Positions 1-7,515 of a stretch of 12,240 bases of DNA are shown here, one piece after another (position 1 is the first letter of the stretch; each line of letters opens with the position of its first letter). Source of the stretch: Nitrospirota bacterium (lineage in GTDB: Bacteria > Nitrospirota_A > Leptospirillia > Leptospirillales > Leptospirillaceae); contig JAKAAM010000026.1 in assembly GCA_021802325.1 (NCBI GenBank), positions 1 to 12,240 of the forward strand. Direction: 5' to 3'. A program made the position numbers and the translations under genes. The notes under the pieces are model-generated. The model ran no database searches. It saw only the letters and a program-made list of their open reading frames with translations, and was not told where the DNA came from.

Positions 1-61
1 GATATCGGGTATCGGGTCCGCCTTATAACTGTTTCTTTCCGTGCCCGACGATTTTGACCTT

Positions 62-1429
62 TTAGCCATACGACACTTCTTCCAGGTCGTCTTCCATCAT
101 AGCTTCGATCTCCCCCTGTTTTCGTTTTTTCATCCCGCTCTTTCGGTCTCGACGACCGACAGGCACCGGTACTCCCCAATAGTTTGCGGCTCGAGTCATA
201 TCGAAACGGAGAAGCGACGGATCTCCCAAATGTATCGCATTTTCCGGTCTCGTCGGTAGAATTTCCAGAGCTTCGATTATTTTCGAAGCGACCGCTTGGG
301 CAAGCGGCGGGGGAACGGAATTTCCGACTTGTCTGGCTCCGTGCCATTTTGTCGCATGGAATCGAAACCAATCCGGAAAACCGTGAAGTCTAGCCATTTC
401 TCGAACGGTCACGCATCTCGAGTACTTGTAGTGAATCGGCCTCGGACTGGTAAAAGCCCCACGGGAGGCATCCGTCCCGGCACGAAGAGTATTCGACACC
501 CCGCGAGACGGAAGTTTGAAAAACCGGGAAATCGGTTCGACGTCTCCCTCTTCCGTCCTTTCGAAGCGCCGCCTGGAAATATCCGAATGTTCGGTGAGAG
601 CGCTCGATGTGAGAGTCCTCCTATCCCAACCCGAACGCGGATATCCGAAGTGCCAATCGGCTTCCTCTTCGCAACGCAATCGTTTCGCATAAAAGCTAGG
701 TATGCCCCAATGGTCGGTTGCCACCATATCCCCATGGTTCAACTCCGGAAATTCTCCCGCATCGGGCAAATCGTCCAATGCGTCCATGCATGAAGGACCT
801 TTCGGAAGAGAAAACAGCATGGCAGGAGTTCCCGCCGGTTCCGTGACGGCATCGGGGTAGTCGGGCAAACGAACATCGTTTTTTGCCCCAAGAAGGATCA
901 GACGTTCCCGATCTTGAGGCACTCCGTAGTGGGACGCGTTGAGTACTTGCCAAGGCAGGCGGACCCGATACCCGATATCGGAAAAAGCTTCGATCACCTC
1001 TTCGAGAAATTTCCGATGTTTTCCTACCGTGAGCCCTTTGACGTTTTCGAAAACGAAGTAGGACGCGTCAAGTTCTTTGACTATACGGACGAATTCGCGA
1101 ACGAGCGAGTTTCTCGGATCCTCGAATGCGCGATGTCCGATCAAGGAAAATCCTTGGCAAGGAGCTCCTCCGAAAACGACATCGACACGCCGATCGCCGA
1201 TATTGGCCTTTCTTCGGATTTCTTTTCCGGTCAAATCGGATACCGACAACGGGAACACGACGCATTCTGGAAAATTATATTTGTGAACGGCCGCATGGAC
1301 CGGATCGACTTCGACGGAGGCGACGATATCGAACCCGGCCTGTTCGAAACCGAGGCTCAACCCTCCGGCTCCCGAAAATAGGTCGATGCCTATCGGTCGA
1401 TACGGGCGGAAACTTTCCAGATCATTCAA
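62..1429 (-). CDS. dcm: DNA (cytosine-5-)-methyltransferase
   Basis: This 455-residue protein would transfer a methyl group from S-adenosylmethionine to C5 of cytosine in a specific DNA sequence. The ordered C5-methyltransferase motifs are visible: motif I DLFSGAGGLSLGF (residues 16-28), motif IV GGAPCQGFS with catalytic Cys91, motif VI ENVKG (about 128-132), motif VIII PQDRERLILLG (171-181) and motif X ARQVGNSVPPPLAQ (365-378). The target recognition region lies at about 220-330, and a basic tail of about 65 residues follows motif X. The start is a TTG at 1429, with GAGGG about six bases upstream and motif I beginning soon after. It overlaps the end of the Vsr gene by 8 bases, so the two are probably translationally coupled. 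The recognition sequence cannot be read from the protein. No cognate restriction endonuclease is in the window; one could lie past the left edge. The family call is very secure. The symbol is generic and does not imply CCWGG specificity. Confidence 0.95.
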   Translation of the reverse strand: MNDLESFRPYRPIGIDLFSGAGGLSLGFEQAGFDIVASVEVDPVHAAVHKYNFPECVVFPLSVSDLTGKEIRRKANIGDRRVDVVFGGAPCQGFSLIGHRAFEDPRNSLVREFVRIVKELDASYFVFENVKGLTVGKHRKFLEEVIEAFSDIGYRVRLPWQVLNASHYGVPQDRERLILLGAKNDVRLPDYPDAVTEPAGTPAMLFSLPKGPSCMDALDDLPDAGEFPELNHGDMVATDHWGIPSFYAKRLRCEEEADWHFGYPRSGWDRRTLTSSALTEHSDISRRRFERTEEGDVEPISRFFKLPSRGVSNTLRAGTDASRGAFTSPRPIHYKYSRCVTVREMARLHGFPDWFRFHATKWHGARQVGNSVPPPLAQAVASKIIEALEILPTRPENAIHLGDPSLLRFDMTRAANYWGVPVPVGRRDRKSGMKKRKQGEIEAMMEDDLEEVSYG

Positions 1430-1826
1430 GAAATCCCTCGATTTTTTTTGCGACTCGTTGGAGATTTTTCAATTCGCATTGCCACACCACCAGGACGGAC
1501 CAACCCATCTTCTTCAACTCGCGTCGCTCGCGTCGGTCGCGAGCGACGTTCTTTTCGAATTTCGCGAGCCAGAATTCGATGCGAGACTTGGGAGTCGTAG
1601 AATACCGACACCTCGAATGACGATGCCAAAAGCATCCGTGAACGAAGATGATTTTTCGACGGCCGGAAAATACGAGATCCGGGCATCCCGGCAAATTTTT
1701 TGAGTGCAACCTGTAACGATAGCCCAAACCGTGCACAAGTCGACGGACAGCCAATTCGGGCAATGTATCTTTCGATCGGACGGCTGCCATGATGAGCGAA
1801 CGCTTTTCGGAAGAAACTCTGTCCAC
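1422..1826 (-). CDS. vsr: very short patch repair endonuclease (Vsr)
   Basis: Vsr nicks DNA 5' of the T in T:G mismatches that arise when 5-methylcytosine deaminates within a methyltransferase site. The protein has the full family signature: RSKDTLPELAVRRL near the N terminus, GYRYRLHSKNLPGCPDLVF, the catalytic and zinc-site stretch KIIFVHGCFWHRH, EFWLAKFEKN, and the closing GWSVLVVWQCE. Family members are about 130-150 residues; this one is 134 from the GTG at 1826. I prefer that start because GGGAGA lies seven bases upstream and the family usually begins just before the DRVS-like segment. A TTG at 1841 would add five residues but lacks a ribosome site. The stop overlaps the methyltransferase start, as expected for a repair partner of that enzyme. 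About 144 bases separate it from the upstream metallopeptidase gene, with no gene or clear terminator between. Confidence 0.95.
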   Translation of the reverse strand: MDRVSSEKRSLIMAAVRSKDTLPELAVRRLVHGLGYRYRLHSKNLPGCPDLVFSGRRKIIFVHGCFWHRHSRCRYSTTPKSRIEFWLAKFEKNVARDRRERRELKKMGWSVLVVWQCELKNLQRVAKKIEGFLE

Positions 1827-1970
1827 ATGTTCATCTCCCAAACATCGACCGGGTTTCTCCGAGCGAAATTGAGAAGTCCGTGCGTTCTCTCGACCGGAGC
1901 GTCAGCAATCGATTTTTCCCCATTTTCCAGCTATTCCTTCGTCGAGAGCAAGTCATCCCGCTTGCCATCC

Positions 1971-2510
1971 TCATTCCGGCAACAATACCCCGAGATTCTT
2001 GAGACGAAACTCCACCGTCTGGGAGCTGACCTTGTACTCGGAAGACAGCTTCTCGACGATGGCCTTCCGATCCCTGATCTTCTTCCGAAAAAGACCTTCC
2101 AAGGACTTCTCCAGAAACTTCCTCGGCAGAAGCAGTTCCGCAGCGAAGCCGTTCGCCTCGATCTCCTCGTTGTCGATCGCCAAGCCCGATATCGAGTCCC
2201 GGAATCTGATGGTGGGAGTGTCGACATACATCTTTCCCTCGTGCAGCACGAAATGTCCTATTTCGTGGGCGATCGTGAATCTCTGCCGATGGATGTGGTG
2301 GGCGCTGTTCACGCCGATGACGGGTCGACCCTCCCCTCTGTACAGCATTCCCGAAACGTCGTCCCCGTCTTCGTAAGGCTTGTAGACGATCCGGATTCCC
2401 AAGAACTCCGCCAACAATTCGACCGCAACAGGCGGATTTTCCACCTCAAATTTTTCAAGAAGACCATCGGCTTCCGCGATCATCCGATTTTCGACCGTAT
2501 CGTTTTTCAC
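1971..2510 (-). CDS. ImmA/IrrE family metallopeptidase
   Basis: This 179-residue protein belongs to the ImmA/IrrE (former DUF955) zinc peptidases, several of which cleave a partner XRE-type repressor and so switch on a mobile element or stress response. The zinc-binding HExxH helix is visible as TIAHEIGHFVLHEG (about residues 79-92), followed by a second conserved acidic segment, NEEIEANGFAAELLLP, about 35 residues later. The N-terminal 60 residues fit the usual helical lead-in (IAEADGLLEKF, PPVAVELLAEFLGI). The start is a GTG at 2510 with GGGTGG about seven bases upstream, in the 15-base gap after the XRE gene. The pair is therefore one operon, with the regulator first. By family knowledge the likely substrate is the neighbouring XRE protein; this is inference. 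The target could also be a protein encoded elsewhere. Confidence 0.92.
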   Translation of the reverse strand: MKNDTVENRMIAEADGLLEKFEVENPPVAVELLAEFLGIRIVYKPYEDGDDVSGMLYRGEGRPVIGVNSAHHIHRQRFTIAHEIGHFVLHEGKMYVDTPTIRFRDSISGLAIDNEEIEANGFAAELLLPRKFLEKSLEGLFRKKIRDRKAIVEKLSSEYKVSSQTVEFRLKNLGVLLPE

Positions 2511-2525
2511 GTTATATCCACCCGT

Positions 2526-2861
2526 TCATTTTTCGTCGTTCTGCGATTCCTGAAGGATATCCTGCACCCATGTATTCTGACGACCGGACAGAGTCGACTT
2601 CTCCGGAGATCCGGATCCATCCGTCTCGAAAAAAACCGTCTCGACGCTCTGAGGCAACAAACTTTCAGGCGCGACGCCAAGTGACGCCGCTAGCCGGTAC
2701 AAAAGCGGGACCGAAACGCTCTGCCTTCCCATCTCGATATTGGCGATCGTCGTCCGACCGATCCCCACCCTTCGGGCAAGATCTTCCTGCGTCAGGAGGG
2801 ATCTCCTTCTTTCGGCTCTCAGACGGCCGCCGAACGCCTTGTTGATCGATTCTTCATCCAT
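2526..2861 (-). CDS. XRE-family helix-turn-helix transcriptional regulator
   Basis: This is a DNA-binding regulator of about 111 residues. The Cro/C1-type domain spans roughly residues 8-63: GRLRAERRRSLLTQEDLARR, then VGIGRTTIANIEMGRQSVSV, then LLYRLAASLGVAPESLLPQ. The C-terminal 45 residues are polar and not recognisable. I place the start at the ATG at 2861 because the domain begins right after it. The open frame runs back to an ATG at 2918, but that start would overlap the -35 element of the divergent tnsAB promoter and has no ribosome site. No strong ribosome site is seen before 2861 either, so the start is uncertain. The gene is first in a leftward cluster with the ImmA-like peptidase and points away from tnsAB. 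It could control its own promoter, the transposition operon, or the methyltransferase genes as an R-M controller-like protein; the sequence does not decide between these. Confidence 0.9.
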   Translation of the reverse strand: MDEESINKAFGGRLRAERRRSLLTQEDLARRVGIGRTTIANIEMGRQSVSVPLLYRLAASLGVAPESLLPQSVETVFFETDGSGSPEKSTLSGRQNTWVQDILQESQNDEK

Positions 2862-2917
2862 GACCCGAATTCTATGCCACATCCCTCTCGCAGTCAACGA
2901 AGTAAACAAAACAATCA

Positions 2918-2946
2918 TTGACTGTCATCCTGAAAAACATTATCAT
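2918..2946 (+). promoter_or_regulatory. putative sigma70-type promoter of the transposition operon
   Basis: TTGACT (2918-2923) and TATCAT (2941-2946) are separated by exactly 17 bases. Each matches five of six bases of the -35 and -10 consensus. They point toward tnsAB, whose ATG lies 70 bases downstream after a very AT-rich leader and a GGGGAGA ribosome site at 3007-3013. The promoter call rests on consensus match only. Confidence 0.5.
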
Positions 2947-2958
2947 CAGAATTGTCAT
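2923..2958 (+). repeat. TGTCAT direct repeats in the divergent promoter region
   Basis: TGTCAT occurs at 2923-2928 and 2953-2958, exactly 30 bases apart (about three helical turns), with the near copy TATCAT at 2941-2946 between them. The copies overlap or flank the predicted -10 element of tnsAB. They could be operators for the adjacent XRE regulator. They could instead be TnsB-binding sites of a transposon end, since related Tn5053/Tn402-type ends begin TGTCATTTT, which is the sequence at 2953-2961. The repeats are seen; both roles are inference. Confidence 0.45.
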
Positions 2959-3016
2959 TTTAAATATCAATTATAAATATATTTGTTTTTAAAAATAACT
3001 TTTATCGGGGAGACCC

Positions 3017-5323
3017 ATGCTCGACGATCTCCAGGTCGATCTTCTTTGCCGACAACTGAGCATCACGGAATCGGGACGTCAGCTTGTCCGAAGGATCAGA
3101 AGCTCCGACCCTGCCCGCAGGGTCGGAGGCGGCCGCTCCAACGTCTGCGTCCGCTATCCTAGTCGGAAAATGGGATTCGTAGTCCAGGCCGAAAGCCACA
3201 CCGTCGAACTTTCCCTCGTCTATGAGCTCGAGCACGACCCCGAAGTCCTCGAATACTACGATCAGCCGGAACATCTGACGCTCAGGTATGCTTCAAAAAA
3301 TGGGAAGAATCTCGGGGTGTCCCACACGCCGGACTTTCTGGTCATATGTCGGGACAGAATAGAATTTGTCGAGTGCAAGACGGAAGAAGATCTGGTGGCG
3401 CTCTCGGAGAAAATGCCTAACCGCTACCGGAAGGAGGAAGATGGCCGATGGATCTGTCCTCCCGGAGAGGGAGCGGCTTCCGAATTCGGACTCTCCTACA
3501 GGGTCTGGTCTTCGTCCGGAATCGACTGGACCTTCCAGGAGAACATCCGGTTCATCGAGGATTATCTGAGGGACGAGTGCCTCGATCCATCCTCGGCACT
3601 GTCGCGGAAAGTTCGCCTCTGGCTCGACAGAAAAAAAGCCGCAACGCTTTCCGATCTGCTCGCGGGAGATCACGGCGCAAAAGCCGACGAGATCTTCCGC
3701 ATGATCGCCACGGAACAGCTTTATTTCGATTTCCATTCCTGTCGGCTTTCCGAACCGGACCGCGCCTGGGTGTCCCTCGACCGGGAAACGGGACAAGCAT
3801 ACTCCCTCCTCATGGAGGGCGAAAGGGAGACCGATTTCCCTGTTGCCGTAACTCTTCTCCCAGGCGAAACGGTTCTATGGGACGCAGTGGCATGGGAACT
3901 GGTCAATGTCGGTCCGACAAGCATCGCGCTCAGCTCTGCCGAAGAAAAAATCGTCTCGCTCCCGGTTTCCTCCTTCGAGAAGCTGGTCGAATCCGGCGCG
4001 ATCATACCCTCCCGTCCTGTTTTCGACAAGGAAAAAAGCTTCGCGTCGAAGGTCCTCGAAGAAACCGGAAAGGAGTCGCTGGAAGTGGCCAACAGACGAT
4101 GCGAGCTTCTGAAAGAATCTCGCGGGAGTTCAAGCGATCTCGCCGGCGGCAAAACCCCCTCCGAACGCACTCTTCGACGCTGGAGAGCTTCCTTTCGAGC
4201 CATGGAGCAAAGACTCGGGAACGGTTACCTTGGACTTGTTCCTCGCACGACGAAGAGGGGGAACCGCACATCGAGGATGAACGAAACAGTGGAACGCCTG
4301 ATGGCGGAAGCGATCTCGGAAATCTACGAAACCAAGAAACAGGTCCGGATCCGAACCGCCTACGAACAATTCCGGCTGAACTGCGAACGGGAACATCTGC
4401 CGGCCCCCAGCTACGAAACCTTCCGGTGCTCTGTCCGGAAGCGACCGAAAGAGGAGCAGGCGAGAAAAAGGGAAGGTAAACGGGTCGCCTACGCACATTC
4501 GATCTTTCACTGGCGTCTGGAGAGGACCACTCCCCGCCACGGATCCCGTCCGTTCGAAATCGTCCACGTCGACCATACGGAGCTCGACATCGAACTTGTC
4601 GGAACCGGCGACGGACGAACGTTGGGACGCCCTTGGCTGAGCTTGATGATAGACGCCTATTCTCGCTCGATTCTGGCATTCTACCTCACCTTCGATCCCC
4701 CCAGTTCCCAATCCTGCATGATGATCGTCCGGGACTGCGTCCGGAGATGGCAGCGCCTTCCGGCGGTTTTCGTCGTGGACAACGGAAAGGAATTCGAGTC
4801 GGTCTACTTCGAAAGTCTTCTCGCAAGCTACGAGTGCATCAAGAAGTCCCGACCTCCGGCCCAGGCCCGGTTCGGAAGCGTCTGCGAACGACTCTTCGGA
4901 ACGACCAACACGGAAATGATCTATGCCCTGGCGGGCAACACCCAGATCACGAAGAAGGTCCGGATCATGACCAAGTCCTTCGACCCGAAGCGCCAAGCCC
5001 TCTGGACCCTCCCGGACCTCCACTCCATCCTGGAAGAGTTTTTCTTCGGAATCTACAACGAGGCCCCTCATCCCGCAACGAACGAGTCGCCTAAGCGCGT
5101 TCTCGAAGAAGGTTTGGTGCGGACAGGGATTCGTTCCCACCGTCTCGTTCCCTATTCCGAAGACTTCAAGATGAGAACGCTGCCCTCGACTCCGAAGGGG
5201 ACCGCCACGGTGAATCCGAATACGGGAATGCAGATCCACAACATTCGATACTGGCACGACGGATTTCGGAATCCCGAACTCTCCGGAAAGTCCGTTCCGG
5301 TCAGATACGATCCGGAAAACTGC
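3017..5323 (+). CDS. tnsAB: TnsA-TnsB fusion transposase, exon 1 (769 codons)
   Basis: This is the first part of a transposase that fuses the TnsA endonuclease, which cuts the 5' strands, to the TnsB DDE integrase, which cuts and joins the 3' strands. The TnsA domain lies at about residues 48-185: PSRKMGF, ESHTVELSLVYELEHD, then HTPDF with Asp106, and EFVECK with Glu119 and Lys121. TnsB starts near 260. A helix-turn-helix-like segment (SERTLRRWRASF) is at 382-393. The DDE core has Asp519 (HVDHTELD), Asp588 (VVDNGKEF) and Glu624 (CERLFG), and the last two are separated by 35 residues, as in Mu/Tn7/retroviral integrases. The exon ends inside the beta-barrel motif VPVRYDPENC. The ATG at 3017 follows GGGGAGA. 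If the intron is not removed, the frame reads 28 intron codons and stops at 5410, giving 797 residues with an intact catalytic core but no C-terminal tail. Joined to 7591-7992 it makes 902 residues. Family assignment is secure. Confidence 0.93.
3103..3128 (+). repeat. perfect 11-bp inverted repeat with 4-base loop, inside tnsAB
   Basis: CTCCGACCCTG (3103-3113), loop CCCG, and CAGGGTCGGAG (3118-3128) form a perfect GC-rich hairpin about 87 bases after the tnsAB start codon. No T-run follows, so it is not a standard intrinsic terminator. It encodes residues in a loop just before the conserved PSRKMG segment. It may be a coding coincidence, an mRNA structure that slows early translation, or a REP-like remnant. 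Confidence 0.5.
5317..5323 (+). other. intron-binding site IBS1 in tnsAB exon 1
   Basis: The last seven exon bases, AAACTGC, are the exact reverse complement of GCAGTTT at 5665-5671 in intron domain I. This pairing would position the 5' splice site and would also guide retrohoming to the same site in an intronless tnsAB. The six bases immediately upstream (TCCGGA, 5311-5316) could be IBS2 and could pair with TCCGGA at 5445-5450, but that pairing is tentative. Confidence 0.75.
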
Positions 5324-5655
5324 GTGCGACAGGCAAAGGTCTGTCAGGAATTGTTCAACACCAAGAAAAGTATTTATGGTGTAGTGAACCTTTCTTCCTC
5401 TGGAAAGTAGCCTACTCGAGCGGGCGGTTTTGGTAACGAAGCCGTCCGGAGCCTCGAGGACAATGTACCGACTCTTCCAAGAGCCTCCGAACCGCGAGGA
5501 ACGGAGCGCATTCGGAAACCTCGTCCGAATGCCGGGCTAGGCTGGGTGGAAGGAATAACGGATGTGAACGACTGTAAGGATCGTTAGCGGAAACAGGCGA
5601 AATGAGGATAGCGCCCTAAGGCGAGCGCCTGACCCAAGACGGGAACGAAGTCGGT

Positions 5656-5678
5656 TGCGCTTCTGCAGTTTAAGCGCA
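5656..5678 (+). ncRNA. domain I hairpin carrying EBS1
   Basis: TGCGCTT (5656-5662) and AAGCGCA (5672-5678) form a perfect 7-bp stem. They enclose a nine-base loop that contains GCAGTTT (5665-5671), complementary to the seven exon bases directly before the intron. This is the expected shape and content of the EBS1 stem-loop in group II intron domain I. Confidence 0.8.
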
Positions 5679-5988
5679 CAGAGGCATTAGACTTCCGGTC
5701 CAAAGGTCGATTTCTCCCCACTCGTGTTTCTGACAGGCAACCTGGTAAGCCCCATCGCGTCCCGAACGCGGAGCAGCGCGTTGTCACAGGGACAGCAACC
5801 CGCAAGGGACGCCCATGCGCGAGGGGGTAAAGGATTCGGGAGAAAGCCAACGCCCCATTGTAATGATGGGGATAGGGTCCGCTCTCTTCTCAGGAAGAGG
5901 GCCATGACCTGGTCCGAAAGGACGCCCACTTCCCGAAAGTCGTTCAGCGCGAGAGACATTGGCGAACTTTTAAACGAGGAGAAGGCAA

Positions 5989-7509
5989 ATGGGACGATCT
6001 CATAGGTCGTGTGCTCCCTCGGACCTCCCCTTCGATTCCTGGGCCGACATCCCGTGGTCCCAGTATGAGAAGCAGGTTCAAAAGCTCCAAAGACGCATCG
6101 CGAAGGCTGTTCGGGACCGGAAGTTCGGAAAGGTGCGAGCCTTGCAGAACATTCTGACCCGCTCGCTGGCGGCCAGAGCGCTGGCCGTTCGGCGTGTCAC
6201 CACAAACAAAGGGGCCAGAACCCCCGGGGTGGACCGGGTTCGATGGACCACCCACAAGCAAAAGATGAAGGCCCTGAAGAAGCTGTCACAACGCAGGATG
6301 TACCACCCCCTGCCGCTTCGCCGGATCTATATTCCCAAGAAAAACGGCAAGCTCCGACCCCTCGGAATCCCGACAATGCTCGATCGTGCCATGCAGGCCT
6401 TGTATCTTCTGGCCCTGCTGCCCGTCGCGGAGGAAGAGGCGTTTCCCCATTCCTATGGCTTTCGCCCTTATCGTTCCGTGGCCGATGCGATCGAACAATG
6501 CTTCAAGATGTTGTCGCGCTCATATGACCCGGAGTGGGTGCTGGAAGGGGATATTGTCGGCTGCTTCGACAACATCGACCATGACTGGCTCCTCCGGAAC
6601 GTTTTCATCGACCGGACAATGCTCAAGAAGTGGTTGACGTCAGGGTTTATCGACGGTCAGTCTCTCCAGCCGACCTTGGCCGGGACCCCGCAGGGAGGCA
6701 TCATCTCCCCAACGGCGGCAGTCGTCGCGCTGTCCGGGCTGGGACCGCATCTTGCGTCCCTTTTTCCGCCGTCCTACCAGGTGCACACGGTGATCTATGC
6801 CGACGACTTCATTGTCACCGGGGCCTCGAAAGAGATCCTGGAACAGAAAGTCCGCCCCGCTATCGTAGCACTCTTGCGGGAGAGGGGTCTGGAACTCTCG
6901 AAGGAGAAGACCCGCGTCGTGCATATCACGGAGGGATTTGACTTCCTTGGACAGCATGTTCGGAAGTATGGGAGAAAGCTTCTCATCACTCCAGCGTGGA
7001 AAAATGTTCAGGCGCTTCTGAACAAGGTCCGGGACATTGTGAAAGAAGGTCGGGCAAAAACGCAAGAATGGGTGATCGAAAAACTCAACCCCGTTCTGCG
7101 TGGATGGGCCAATTTTCATCGGCACGTCTGCTCGAAGGCCACCTACCAATGGGTCGATCATATCATCTTCGGCATTCTCTGGAGATGGGCCAAGAGACGA
7201 CATCCTAACAAGGGCGCTCGATGGGTGAAGAACCGTTACTTTCACCGCATCGGTGGCCGAGACTGGACGTTTTCCTCGGATGGGTCGGAGAAGCACTGCC
7301 TCTACACCACCGCTTCAACCCCCATCCGGCGGCATGTCAAGATCCGAGGACATGCCAACCCCTTTCATCCCGAGTGGGATCGATACTTCGCCACACGGAA
7401 ACTTGCGGCCAAGACCCGAAAGGGGCTCGACACTCTTTTCGGCGGGACCCTCGGAAAACAGAGCGTTTGTGGAAAACAGCCGGCTCTGGGGGATTCCAGG
7501 GCTTCGTGA
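5989..7509 (+). CDS. ltrA: group II intron reverse transcriptase/maturase (endonuclease domain truncated)
   Basis: This 506-residue intron-encoded protein would assist folding and splicing of its own intron RNA and copy it into DNA at the target. The N-terminal RT-0 region includes TPGVD (78-82), followed by IPKKNGKLRPLGIPT (115-129). The fingers/palm has FRPYRS, a first catalytic Asp at 188 (EGDIVGCFDNIDHDWL) and GTPQGGIISP (232-241). The active-site YADD is at 270-273. Domain X/thumb follows, with LNPVLRGWANFHRHVCSK and TYQWVDHIIFGILWRWAKRR. The segment IRGHANPFHPEWDRYFATRK usually leads into a C-terminal HNH endonuclease, but here the protein ends about 37 residues later and the conserved His/Cys cluster is missing. 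A ribosome site (AGGAGAAGG) precedes the ATG. Splicing activity should be intact. DNA endonuclease-assisted retrohoming is doubtful. The gene ends seven bases before domain V. Confidence 0.95.
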   Translation: MGRSHRSCAPSDLPFDSWADIPWSQYEKQVQKLQRRIAKAVRDRKFGKVRALQNILTRSLAARALAVRRVTTNKGARTPGVDRVRWTTHKQKMKALKKLSQRRMYHPLPLRRIYIPKKNGKLRPLGIPTMLDRAMQALYLLALLPVAEEEAFPHSYGFRPYRSVADAIEQCFKMLSRSYDPEWVLEGDIVGCFDNIDHDWLLRNVFIDRTMLKKWLTSGFIDGQSLQPTLAGTPQGGIISPTAAVVALSGLGPHLASLFPPSYQVHTVIYADDFIVTGASKEILEQKVRPAIVALLRERGLELSKEKTRVVHITEGFDFLGQHVRKYGRKLLITPAWKNVQALLNKVRDIVKEGRAKTQEWVIEKLNPVLRGWANFHRHVCSKATYQWVDHIIFGILWRWAKRRHPNKGARWVKNRYFHRIGGRDWTFSSDGSEKHCLYTTASTPIRRHVKIRGHANPFHPEWDRYFATRKLAAKTRKGLDTLFGGTLGKQSVCGKQPALGDSRAS

Positions 7510-7515
7510 CGGCTC

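Noticed and set aside
1..61. Feature at the left edge, suggested by the repeated TATCGGGT
   Set aside because: The repeat is short and isolated, and there is no hairpin or reading frame to support a terminator or gene.
1827..1970. Small gene or terminator between vsr and the ImmA-like gene
   Set aside because: Only a 5-bp GAGAA/TTCTC pair is visible and no open frame with a ribosome site; nothing supportable is present.
4130..5257. Long minus-strand open frame (375 codons) opposite tnsAB
   Set aside because: It lies fully antisense to the conserved DDE core and its translation shows no recognisable motif; it is a shadow of high-GC coding sequence.
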